DNA from: Solimicrobium silvestre
Lineage (GTDB): Bacteria > Pseudomonadota > Gammaproteobacteria > Burkholderiales > Burkholderiaceae_D
Direction of reading: 5' to 3'
Assembly (NCBI RefSeq): GCF_002976435.1
Contig: NZ_PUGF01000008.1
Span: 62,001-126,000, forward strand
DNA: 64,000 nucleotides
The notes under the pieces are model-generated. The model saw nothing but the letters and a program-made list of their open reading frames with translations, was not told where the DNA came from and searched no databases. Position numbers and translations under genes: made by a program. Positions 1-8,233 of this stretch are shown here, piece by piece. Within the stretch, counting starts at the first letter, position 1, and every line of letters starts with the position of its first letter.

Positions 1-278
1 CGCTGCAAGTAGGCTTGTGCGGCCAACACTAAGCGCCGTTGCTTGGCACGCGTAACGGAAGCCGCTGCGCCGCCAAACTGGCTTTGCGCCCGGCTTCGCA
101 CTTCCACAAAAACCAACGTGGAATGGTCTTGCATAATTAAATCTATCTCGCCAAAAGGGCGGCGAAAATTACTTTCAATATGTACCAAACCTTGTTCGTG
201 CAAATAACGCAGCGCCTGCTTTTCTCCTTCTTGCCCTAGCAATTGGCGATTTTTTGTTAATTTAGTCAACCATTGCAT
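1..278 (-). CDS. yraN: YraN family protein (UPF0102), 5' part only
   Basis: Reading the minus strand from ATG at 278 gives an open frame through position 1, about 92 residues starting MQWLTKLTKNRQLLGQEGEK. It contains the family's nuclease-like core: an E-x-n-F-R-R-x-x-G-E-I-D-L-I segment (ESNFRRPFGEIDLIM), then LVFVEVRSR, and a later TRAKQRRLVLAAQAYL helix. This matches the endonuclease-like UPF0102/YraN family, whose exact role is unsettled. The gene runs off the left edge, so its 3' end is not visible. In many betaproteobacteria yraN lies back to back with rsmI; here rsmI sits at 19986, so about 19.7 kb separates them. A second ATG at 273 is out of frame. Confidence 0.9.
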   Translation of the reverse strand, partial: MQWLTKLTKNRQLLGQEGEKQALRYLHEQGLVHIESNFRRPFGEIDLIMQDHSTLVFVEVRSRAQSQFGGAAASVTRAKQRRLVLAAQAYLQ

Positions 279-353
279 TAGCCAGTTCCTTAGTAGAACA
301 GAATCGAGTGGACGTTAAAGTATGCATTAATTTCAATGCAAGTTTGCATAAAT

Positions 354-1139
354 TTAAGATTGAACTTGCAATGTTTTAACCGTGCTACTTTCGCCTTTTT
401 CACCAAAAGCCGACTGGCTGGTTTTATTTTCTTTGCGGGTCACAATTAAGCGATCTCCCACCATGGCATATACTTCGCTTTCTTCATTGCTGCTTTCAAA
501 GCTAATCACAATCATTGCGCTACCAGAAACAGTCATCAGCTTACGGCTAGCTAGCGGTGTTCCATCCTGAGCAATCCAAATATCAACCGTACCGTTAAAT
601 TTCTTCACGTATTTACGGTCTTTCTCGCTCATCTTGTCTTGACTGTATTCAAAGCTAAGCAATCGGGCCGGTTTGCCATTCCAGCTTTCAGCGCGCTCAC
701 TTTTAAAAACGGCTTTTTCAAGAGAACGTGAAATGGACGATGCCGCATACAGCATGTGCTGCGCTTCCGTCGAGCTCAATTCTTTCGCCGCCGTCACGGT
801 CGGTGTTTTTGCCTTTGAATCATGTTCCTGGGTGCGTTGTTCCAGATCTAGTTTAGACATCAATTCACGGCCAAATTGAAGTTGCAAACCATGCGCATTA
901 TCTTCAACCATCACATTCGCTAATCCGTTGGTTTCTTCCAACTCTTTACCCTCTCCCTCACGATTCTTGATCTTCACATCAAAAATTGCTTTCACCGGCG
1001 TCTGGCCCTGTCCACGGGTTAATGCGCTTTTCATGTCTGCCAAGCCATCGGCATAAGATAATTGAGGAGCAAATGAAATGAGTGCTGCACATGCGGTCAA
1101 CAGATAAAAATAATGACTGGTTTTAATGTGTAAATTCAT
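354..1139 (-). CDS. Exported protein of unknown function, third gene of the ABC/M1 unit
   Basis: A 261-residue protein. The first ~30 residues form a signal peptide (hydrophobic LLTACAALISFAPQL, then SYADG). The mature part is charged and soluble, with no motif I recognise. The string GTVDIWIAQDGTPLASRKL and the later beta-like run resemble outer-membrane lipoprotein carrier or DUF-type periplasmic folds, but I cannot name a family. The start has a convincing ribosome site (AGGAAATAAG before ATG). It lies 139 nt downstream of the ABC permease/M1 gene on the same strand, with a long hairpin (1194-1256) between them, so it may be cotranscribed at a reduced level. Function is unknown; the context suggests an envelope role. 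Confidence 0.75.
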   Translation of the reverse strand: MNLHIKTSHYFYLLTACAALISFAPQLSYADGLADMKSALTRGQGQTPVKAIFDVKIKNREGEGKELEETNGLANVMVEDNAHGLQLQFGRELMSKLDLEQRTQEHDSKAKTPTVTAAKELSSTEAQHMLYAASSISRSLEKAVFKSERAESWNGKPARLLSFEYSQDKMSEKDRKYVKKFNGTVDIWIAQDGTPLASRKLMTVSGSAMIVISFESSNEESEVYAMVGDRLIVTRKENKTSQSAFGEKGESSTVKTLQVQS

Positions 1140-1193
1140 CTTATTTCCTATTCGTTTTCATGTAAGTAAGTTCAACTTTTCGCCAAAACACGA

Positions 1194-1256
1194 CTGCGGG
1201 CAAGGGCGTGCAACCTTCATTTTGGGAAATGAAGGTCAACACGTCCTAACCCGCAG
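1194..1256. repeat. Long imperfect hairpin between the M1 gene and the exported protein gene
   Basis: Outer arms CTGCGGG (1194-1200) and CCCGCAG (1250-1256), a middle CGTG/CACG pairing, and a perfect inner 9-bp stem CCTTCATTT/AAATGAAGG with a TGGG loop together fold about 63 nt. There is no clean T-run on either side, so it is not a standard intrinsic terminator. It could be an RNA processing or attenuation element on the minus-strand transcript, or a palindromic intergenic repeat. Confidence 0.6.
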
Positions 1257-1278
1257 AAAACTAAAAACACTGACTATA

Positions 1279-4200
1279 CTACTGCAACTTCACTCCATCT
1301 TCATTCAAACTAACTTCTTTACGATTATCGCCAGGAACCCGATCAATTAATTTGTTATAGGGATCAACCCCCACTTCAAACGGCTGTTCTTTCACTGTCA
1401 CGGTCACCACCGGATCGGAACCTTGCAGCACCCGCTTGGCAATATAAAGTACTTTTTCATCTTTTTCATCAGCACCCTTCGCTCTGGAAAACACCGCAAT
1501 TTCGGCTGGCTCGTCATAGATGCGCGGCGTTTCTTTACCTTTGCCATCGACTTCCATTTTGGCCAGATGCAGTTTCATCGTTACATCCCATTGCCCGTCT
1601 GGGCGGTGCACCGTAGTGGCTTCGGTTACGCGGTTGTCGTAGATGACAATTTTTTCAAACAGATCCGTAATCAAAGCCTGTTTTTCAGGCGGTGTTTCGG
1701 CGCGTATGTAATCCAGCAGTTCCAACGACGTTGTGTACGGCGCTTGCTGGAATGCTTTATCTTGCAGGTAGCGCTTTAATGCACGATTTAATGGTTCTTC
1801 GCCGATTTCATCACGTAAGCGATAAAAGATTAGTGCCCCTTTACGGTAATGAATATACGGCTGGTTTTCAACCCGATTCAACGGCAATTCTTCAATTTTT
1901 TCACCTCCCCGTCCTTGCAGGTAAGTATCAAGTTCCTGACGCAAGAAACGGCGCATTTTTTCGCGGCCATATTCTTTTTCCATGACCATTAATGCCGAAT
2001 ATTGCGCCATCGATTCCATCAACATCGTTGCACCTTGTACATCAGCACCAATAACCTGATGCGCCCACCATTGATGAGCAACTTCATGCGCGGTGACGTA
2101 ATACACATAATCAATATCATCCTTGTTGCGCAAGTCGGCAATAAAGCCGATCTCTTCTGAAAATGGAACGGTATTGGCAAACGATTGTGCAAACCGCTCG
2201 TAGCGTGGAAATTCAAGAATCCGCACTTGATGATGTTCGTACGGAGTGAATTGCTGCGTGTAATAGTCTAGCGATTTTTGAGTTGCATAGATCATGCGAT
2301 CAACGTTGTACGGATGCTTTTTGTCATAGTAAATTTCAATCGGCATACCGTGCCAATCACCTTTTTTCACTTCCCAGTTAGCCGACTGGTAGCTAAAGAA
2401 AAACAAACCCGGCTTATCCATTTTGTAGTGGAAATAACGCCGCCCATTTTCCGTCCAGGTTTTTTGCAAATAGCCTGGCGCCAATGCAATTTGATCTGCA
2501 CTGGTTGACACCGTGGTATCAAAGTTAACCCAATCTGAATCTTGCCCACCAACGTGGTTTACCAGAGCGGCCACATTTTCTAATTTATTAGCACGATCCG
2601 GCTCCCCTAAGCCGCGTTTTCTTCTTTCGTAACGGTCTTGCATTTCCATATTGGTACTGTAACCAAAGTGTGGAAAATACATGTCACTACTAATGAAGGT
2701 GCCATTTAAATTCACGCGGTCGGGCTTGCCACTATTGGTAAATCCCTGATGCGTATCACTCACGCTAAAGTCCAGTGCCAGGTTGGCACCGGGCGCAATC
2801 GATTGTGCCAATTTAACGATCATGAAACCGAGCTCTTTATCTTCCAGCGTCGTTTGATGTTGCGGCAAATTAAGCCATTTTGTCTCGAAACGCGGGTCAT
2901 GCTGAATCCGTAGCGTATCGAGTGGCAGGGCGGTTTTATTTTGCAATACATAATGACCTTGAATAGCCACACGGCGCTCTGCCGGGAAAATATCTACTTC
3001 TGCTTTGACATCAATCACTTTGAGTTGCGGTAGATCTTTGTATTGGCGATAGTTCTTCTCGTAACTGGCTTGATTATCCATCTCCACATCCGACGGAATG
3101 TATTTATTGAGAACATTGGTATTGTAAAAAATCCACGCACCGGTCATTGCAAAGCCACTCAAACTCAAGGCTAGCGCAATACCTGAACCCGCCTTTAACC
3201 GCAGCACGGCCAAACGCATCCGCGCCCGCCAGTCTGGCGATAACGTACGCTCCCAAAATGCGGCGGCGATGATTAACAGCGCCACCACAAACAAACTCCA
3301 ATACACGGCAAACCACGACCAACCGGTTAAAAAATGACCGTAGCCGTTCATGTCCGAATATTGAATCGCGGGTAAACCGGCAAAGTTGTACAGGTTGTGC
3401 TCAAAGTGCATCATGCCCGTCAACATCAATGAAACGAATAACAAAATCATCAGCAAATAACCGATAAATTTATTATTAAAGATGACTTGCACCCCAATCG
3501 CGAATAATCCCATTAATACAAACGGCATTGCGCCCAGCAACACGCCTTTTACGTACAGCAAGCCCTCAATGGTGGTACCGCCCTTGACTAGCTGAATACA
3601 CATACCGACCAACGCACCCACCGTCATAAAGCTAATCACAATGCCCACTAATGCGGTACATTTTGCGGCGAGCGGAACCCAATTTGGCATCGGCATCGCA
3701 TTGATTACTTCTGCTATTTTTGCTTGCCGTTCTTTAAAAATAAGTTCGCCGGCATAGAAAGTGACGATCACGATCAACAAAAAATTAAAACTGCCGCTCA
3801 ACGTTTCTAACATCTGGCGCGTTACAGGATAAAAATTGGTGCCATACAATTTCCCGCCCAAACTGGCTCCGGCAATAAAATTCATCATGCCAAACATTAA
3901 TATGACCAGGAATGGCGCGCTTTTAAAGATCGCCTTGGCATCAAAAAATAATATGCTCCAACATTGTTTCCATGCTGTTGATGGGCTAAAAACAACATCA
4001 ACTTGCATGTGCTCTACCGTACTTACAATGACACCTGGCTCCTCTGCAGTTTTAACTACCGCTTTCCCAAACCAGCGACGCCCGGTACCGGCGCGTTGCG
4101 GTTTGAATAAAAACACCGTCGCGGCAAACATCAGCAAGGCCACAGCTGACCACAAAAGCCGGTTTACCAATAAATAATTACTCACACTCGGCAAAATGGT

Positions 4201-4887
4201 ATTTGATTCTTGTACGGTGAAATAGCGTGTCATCCTACCGAATGCGCTCATCCCGAACGGGTCGATCAAACTGGCAAGCCATTCGTTATTCACATCCCTG
4301 GTCAACACACGCGCCATAATCGAGAGCACAAAAAAGGCGATGACGCCCACATAGACATAAATAATAGAACGGGTAGTGGCGGCTAATAACATGAGCAGCC
4401 CACTCATAAACAGCAGATTAGGTAAAACGAATATCACTATTCCGTAGATGAATGGCTGGATTAAAAATGGCCCAACCCGTGCACTGTCTACCCACGGCAT
4501 GAGTGGCCCCAACATGATGCCGATGGAAATGATCAAAAAAATCATCAGGCACGCACCCATGCCAGCTAAAAACCTGCCCATTAAATAATCAAGCTTGCGC
4601 ATTGGCGTCGCAAAAATCATGTCCGAAATACCGATTTCACTATCACGTAACACGGCACCAGCAATAAAGATGGTGACCACAAACATGGATAGTTGACTGA
4701 ACATAGCAAGAAATTGGACTATCACAACAGGTGCATTACGATTCACGTTACCAATCGCACTGCCTACTGTAATCTCGTCACTGGTGGCGGCACCAAATGC
4801 CAGCGCCGCCAGGACGAAGGCAACCACCCATAACAGCGGCTGGCGTAATTGGTAACGCAGGTCAAACTTAAAGAATTCTTTCCACAT
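1279..4887 (-). CDS. ABC transporter permease fused to an M1-family aminopeptidase
   Basis: About 1202 residues. I chose ATG at 4887 because AAGGAG lies just upstream and it follows the ATPase stop by 10 nt; the upstream in-frame ATG at 4956 would overlap that gene. The N-terminal ~290 residues (MWKEFFKFDLRYQLRQP onward) form one ABC-2 type membrane domain with about six spans. A second membrane block follows at ~330-620. The C-terminal half is a periplasmic gluzincin: zinc motif HEVAHQWW near residue 934 and a downstream glutamate in TMLMESMAQYSA, as in M1 peptidases. The product would be an inner-membrane exporter subunit carrying its own peptidase. The substrate is unknown. It pairs with the adjacent ATPase. 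Confidence 0.92.
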   Translation of the reverse strand: MWKEFFKFDLRYQLRQPLLWVVAFVLAALAFGAATSDEITVGSAIGNVNRNAPVVIVQFLAMFSQLSMFVVTIFIAGAVLRDSEIGISDMIFATPMRKLDYLMGRFLAGMGACLMIFLIISIGIMLGPLMPWVDSARVGPFLIQPFIYGIVIFVLPNLLFMSGLLMLLAATTRSIIYVYVGVIAFFVLSIMARVLTRDVNNEWLASLIDPFGMSAFGRMTRYFTVQESNTILPSVSNYLLVNRLLWSAVALLMFAATVFLFKPQRAGTGRRWFGKAVVKTAEEPGVIVSTVEHMQVDVVFSPSTAWKQCWSILFFDAKAIFKSAPFLVILMFGMMNFIAGASLGGKLYGTNFYPVTRQMLETLSGSFNFLLIVIVTFYAGELIFKERQAKIAEVINAMPMPNWVPLAAKCTALVGIVISFMTVGALVGMCIQLVKGGTTIEGLLYVKGVLLGAMPFVLMGLFAIGVQVIFNNKFIGYLLMILLFVSLMLTGMMHFEHNLYNFAGLPAIQYSDMNGYGHFLTGWSWFAVYWSLFVVALLIIAAAFWERTLSPDWRARMRLAVLRLKAGSGIALALSLSGFAMTGAWIFYNTNVLNKYIPSDVEMDNQASYEKNYRQYKDLPQLKVIDVKAEVDIFPAERRVAIQGHYVLQNKTALPLDTLRIQHDPRFETKWLNLPQHQTTLEDKELGFMIVKLAQSIAPGANLALDFSVSDTHQGFTNSGKPDRVNLNGTFISSDMYFPHFGYSTNMEMQDRYERRKRGLGEPDRANKLENVAALVNHVGGQDSDWVNFDTTVSTSADQIALAPGYLQKTWTENGRRYFHYKMDKPGLFFFSYQSANWEVKKGDWHGMPIEIYYDKKHPYNVDRMIYATQKSLDYYTQQFTPYEHHQVRILEFPRYERFAQSFANTVPFSEEIGFIADLRNKDDIDYVYYVTAHEVAHQWWAHQVIGADVQGATMLMESMAQYSALMVMEKEYGREKMRRFLRQELDTYLQGRGGEKIEELPLNRVENQPYIHYRKGALIFYRLRDEIGEEPLNRALKRYLQDKAFQQAPYTTSLELLDYIRAETPPEKQALITDLFEKIVIYDNRVTEATTVHRPDGQWDVTMKLHLAKMEVDGKGKETPRIYDEPAEIAVFSRAKGADEKDEKVLYIAKRVLQGSDPVVTVTVKEQPFEVGVDPYNKLIDRVPGDNRKEVSLNEDGVKLQ

Positions 4888-4897
4888 GGGAGGCTCC

Positions 4898-5791
4898 TTA
4901 AGCAGCGAGTGATACAGATTCGGCAGCAGAGCGGCGCAAATGCAGGAAGTAGACATCTTCCAGATCCGGCTCTACCGCAACAAAACTGTCGTCCGGCTGA
5001 TGGTCGGAAAACACATTAATCTGCGGCTGGCCAGCCACTAAACGCGTTGCTAATACGGTGAACTGTTTTTGATATTCAGCTAGCGCCGCCTTGCTGACCG
5101 ACTTACGCCAGACTTTGCTTTTTAACGTTTCGATGACGGTGTTTGGCTCGCCCTGCACCAGTACTTGGCCCTTGACGATCATCGCCATGCGCGGGCACAG
5201 ATCGGTCACATCTTCGACGATGTGGGTAGATAAAATCACCACCACGTTTTCGCCAATTTCAGCTAATAAATTTAAGAACCGATTACGCTCGTCCGGGTCC
5301 AAGCCTGCGGTTGGCTCATCCACGATCACTAATTTTGGCGAACCCAATAAGGCTTGCGCGATACCGAAACGCTGGCGCATACCGCCCGAATAGGTACCTA
5401 AATGGCGTTTACGGGCATCCCATAAATTGGTCTGTTGCAGCAAACTTTCTACAACCTGTTTGCGCTCGGCCGAGTTGGTTAAGCCTTTTAAAACGGCAAA
5501 ATGGTTTAATAAATCGATCGCACTGACTTTGGGATACACCCCAAAATCCTGCGGTAAATAACCTAGTTGACGACGTAGCTGTTCACCCTGCCGTAAAACG
5601 TCTAAACCATTGAAATGAATGCTGCCACTGTCTGCCTCTTGCAAGGTGGCGATGGTACGCATAAGCGATGACTTGCCGGCACCGTTGGGCCCTAATAGGC
5701 CATATAAGCCATTCGGGATTTCCAGGCTAACATTATTAATGGCGTGTACACCATTGGCATAAGTCTTGTTTAGATTTTTTATGGACAGCAT
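4898..5791 (-). CDS. ABC transporter ATP-binding protein
   Basis: A 297-residue cytoplasmic ATPase. Walker A is GPNGAGKSS (residues ~34-42), the Q-loop lies in YLPQDFGVYP, the signature is YSGGMRQRFG, Walker B is LVIVDEPTAGLD and the switch histidine is in STHIVEDV. The C-terminal ~80 residues are a less conserved extension ending in a DLEDVYFLHLR segment typical of ABC-2 export ATPases. AGGAG precedes the ATG at 5791. It is the first gene of a minus-strand unit with the permease/M1 fusion 10 nt downstream, so the two very likely form one exporter. A strong terminator hairpin at 5914-5959 isolates it from the upstream phosphoesterase gene. Confidence 0.95.
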   Translation of the reverse strand: MLSIKNLNKTYANGVHAINNVSLEIPNGLYGLLGPNGAGKSSLMRTIATLQEADSGSIHFNGLDVLRQGEQLRRQLGYLPQDFGVYPKVSAIDLLNHFAVLKGLTNSAERKQVVESLLQQTNLWDARKRHLGTYSGGMRQRFGIAQALLGSPKLVIVDEPTAGLDPDERNRFLNLLAEIGENVVVILSTHIVEDVTDLCPRMAMIVKGQVLVQGEPNTVIETLKSKVWRKSVSKAALAEYQKQFTVLATRLVAGQPQINVFSDHQPDDSFVAVEPDLEDVYFLHLRRSAAESVSLAA

Positions 5792-5913
5792 GAGTTCATC
5801 TCCTGATTTTTAAACAAAGGGGGTTGAAAATACAGCTGACGATACTTTACTTAAACAAAATTTAATCTACTCAAGATTGCGACAAACTGCCAATTCTGTG
5901 GGATGAAAGCAAA

Positions 5914-5959
5914 AAAACCGCCCACTATCTGCACCTAAGTTCAGATAGCGGGCGGTTTT
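5914..5959 (-). terminator. Intrinsic terminator behind the phosphoesterase gene, symmetric
   Basis: A near-perfect hairpin: AAAACCGCCC-A-CTATCTG pairs with CAGATAG-C-GGGCGGTTTT around a 10-nt loop. Flanking A and T tracts give a T-run on both strands. It lies about 75 nt past the stop of the minus-strand phosphoesterase gene and upstream of the ABC ATPase start. Confidence 0.9.
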
Positions 5960-6031
5960 AAGTACTGTATTGCACTCCCACTCAACCGCTCTATTAATAC
6001 GACTTAAGCAGAGCGATGTAGCGGGTGGTTA

Positions 6032-7891
6032 TTACTTAACAATCGTTGCGACAGCTGCTTTTTTGCAGGTTGGGCACTCTTGCGGCAAACCAGTCAACGG
6101 ATCAAGGATCAGTACCGATGTGCTTGGTGTACCAGTCAAATTGAGCATGTTGTTCAATGTGCCTGCGATAGCATCGTACGAACCTGCGATACGTTGGCTA
6201 GCCAACCAGTTATCTTCAATAAAGCGCAAGATAGAAGTTTGGTCAGTCAAAGTGTGATCAACATAGTTTTTCTTAGCATACGGTGAAATCAAAATCATCG
6301 GCAGACGTGGACCATAACCGCAACGACCTTGCGCAACAGCCGTGCCAGTTGCACCGAGTAATTTTGTCGGAGTACCTTGCAAAGAACCTGCGCCGTTTGA
6401 AGTACATGCGCCTGGACCATTCAACATATCGGCTACACCTGGTGCAGTCAAACCGTTGCTAGTGAACTGGGCAGCAGCCGTAGTATTCATTGAAGGGTTC
6501 AAGATCGGGCTTGCTTGGTGATCGTACCAACCATCGGAATCATCATAAGCAATGATAACCAATGTATTAGCCCAACCTGGTTGCTGCTGCAGGAAGTTGA
6601 CTACTTGAGTAACGAAAGATTGCTCATCCAACGGATCTGAGTAACCAGTGTGACCATCTTGGTAGCCTGGTGCTTTCAAGAAGTTGACGGCTGGGTAGTT
6701 ACCTGCTGAAACTGCATCAAAGAAATCATGGATATCATATTGATGGTTGGCAGGATCTACAGTCGTTGTACCAGGAACCAAAGTGTTACCGATTGCAGCG
6801 ATTGAAGTTGGGCGTGCATGCGTCAAGTTCTGTGTACTTGCGTAGTACTGGAACGGTTGATGATGCGGAATGTAATCTAATTTGGTAACACCAGTCACGC
6901 CCGATGTTGTTGAACGTTTACAACCTGTCGTACCATTGGTATTAGTGATGCTCAAATCAAAACCACCTTGGAAGAAGCCCCAGCTTACTTTGCCAGCGTT
7001 CAACAAATCACCGATGTTTTTGCCGCCTAATTGCGCTGCATCGCGCGTCATGCAAGCATCACCTAACGGTTGTGCATCGCCAGACAAATTAATACCGCCA
7101 TTGCCGTCAGCTGACAATTCGCCATAATAACCACCACCAGCAGAGTAATTGCCTACTTGAGCAGTTGACAAGTTAGTCGCGATAACGCCGTTAGTCTGAC
7201 CAGAGATCAGATTAATTGCGCCTGGTGCTGACGGGCCGAACGTAGTACCAAATGAGTTGTCGCTCATTGCGTAGTTTTGAGCGTAATTCCAAAACGCTGT
7301 CACAGTATTACCATCGAAATAACCCATAGTCAGGCCATTGGTATTCAACGGAGCAGTAGTGCCAGAGTTAGCAGCACCTAACGACAACGGGAACAGATCC
7401 ATTGCGCCGGCGTTAAACGCCATTTGTTCTGCTTGGTAATCATGATCTTGATCAGAATTAACAACTTGTGAACGATCTAAGCGGAATGGGTTAATAGCGT
7501 TCGTGCCATTTTTTGCATTCAGCGTTGTCGGATTTTTTGTCATCAAGTTCAGGCTAGTCAGCGCTGCAAACTTGTTGGTCACATCCAACGGCGTCGCCAA
7601 AGTATTAGCTACTGGCGTACCTGAAGCGGCCGTAAATCCTGGCTCACCGGCTGGATTGGCTGCTGTTGGATAAGTACCGAAGTAATGATCGAACGAAACG
7701 TTTTCTTGGAAAATCACCACAACGTGTTGAATCGGTGTAGCAGCAGTTGCAGCGGCAACAACTGGTGTCGCTGGTGCTGACGCAGCAGGCGAGCTACCGG
7801 AGCTACATCCAGTAATAACGGCAGCAGATACTGACAACGCTAGCGCTGTCATCATCAATGGCTGCTTTACAGAAATTGATTGCAAGTTCAT
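6032..7891 (-). CDS. Phosphoesterase family lipoprotein (phospholipase C / acid phosphatase-like)
   Basis: About 619 residues from ATG 7891, chosen because GAGGG lies 5 nt upstream; a GTG at 7903 extends the frame by four residues. The N-terminus is a lipoprotein-type signal (SVSAAVITGC). Residues ~55-80 carry the family start HVVVIFQENVSFDHYFGTYP, typical of the PF04185 phosphoesterases that include non-haemolytic phospholipase C and AcpA. Later motifs include DDSDGWYDH and YGPRLPMILISPYA. It should be exported and hydrolyse phosphate esters, releasing phosphate from phospholipids or similar compounds. It diverges from a di-haem peroxidase gene, and a Pho-box-like array in the shared upstream region suggests phosphate-starvation control. 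The exact substrate cannot be told. Confidence 0.88.
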   Translation of the reverse strand: MNLQSISVKQPLMMTALALSVSAAVITGCSSGSSPAASAPATPVVAAATAATPIQHVVVIFQENVSFDHYFGTYPTAANPAGEPGFTAASGTPVANTLATPLDVTNKFAALTSLNLMTKNPTTLNAKNGTNAINPFRLDRSQVVNSDQDHDYQAEQMAFNAGAMDLFPLSLGAANSGTTAPLNTNGLTMGYFDGNTVTAFWNYAQNYAMSDNSFGTTFGPSAPGAINLISGQTNGVIATNLSTAQVGNYSAGGGYYGELSADGNGGINLSGDAQPLGDACMTRDAAQLGGKNIGDLLNAGKVSWGFFQGGFDLSITNTNGTTGCKRSTTSGVTGVTKLDYIPHHQPFQYYASTQNLTHARPTSIAAIGNTLVPGTTTVDPANHQYDIHDFFDAVSAGNYPAVNFLKAPGYQDGHTGYSDPLDEQSFVTQVVNFLQQQPGWANTLVIIAYDDSDGWYDHQASPILNPSMNTTAAAQFTSNGLTAPGVADMLNGPGACTSNGAGSLQGTPTKLLGATGTAVAQGRCGYGPRLPMILISPYAKKNYVDHTLTDQTSILRFIEDNWLASQRIAGSYDAIAGTLNNMLNLTGTPSTSVLILDPLTGLPQECPTCKKAAVATIVK

Positions 7892-8052
7892 TTGAACCCT
7901 CACAGAGTTATGAAGAGAGATTGCACCTGATTTATTCAGGCATTTAAATCGCGCCCTAGCAAGTAACTTAATTAATATTGTTAACTAAAGCGGCTAACTA
8001 AAATAATTACTAAAGTACGGAAATTGTTGCGTGTTATGCGGATGTGGATTTT

Positions 8053-8081
8053 ATGAATGACTTATGACAACTTAATGACAT
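8053..8081 (-). promoter_or_regulatory. Pho-box-like array of three 7-mers at 11-bp spacing
   Basis: On the minus strand the sequence reads ATGTCAT-TAAG-TTGTCAT and then AAGT-CATTCAT. The PhoB consensus is CTGTCAT-N4-CTGTCAT. Units one and two match 6 of 7 positions each and unit three matches 5 of 7, all in exact 11-bp register. A weak -10-like CATAAC follows 14 nt later. The array points at the phosphoesterase start about 160 nt downstream, and it lies about 150 nt upstream of the divergent peroxidase gene. PhoB binding is inferred. Confidence 0.6.
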
Positions 8082-8128
8082 GCGGCAATATTTTTATTAT
8101 TAAGCTACTTATTTTCCAATTCATCAAA

Positions 8129-8144
8129 CTGACATATTTGTCGG
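8129..8144. promoter_or_regulatory. Short inverted repeat upstream of the di-haem peroxidase gene
   Basis: CTGACA-TATT-TGTCGG is a near-palindrome about 90 nt upstream of the likely peroxidase start. It may be an operator, but no regulator is identifiable. Confidence 0.25.
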
Positions 8145-8233
8145 TTACCCTAGGCGACTTTAATCTTCGCGCGCGACGTCAATTGTTGCTAACGAACCGC
8201 TTGATTACGACTATTTACGATTTATTTATAACT

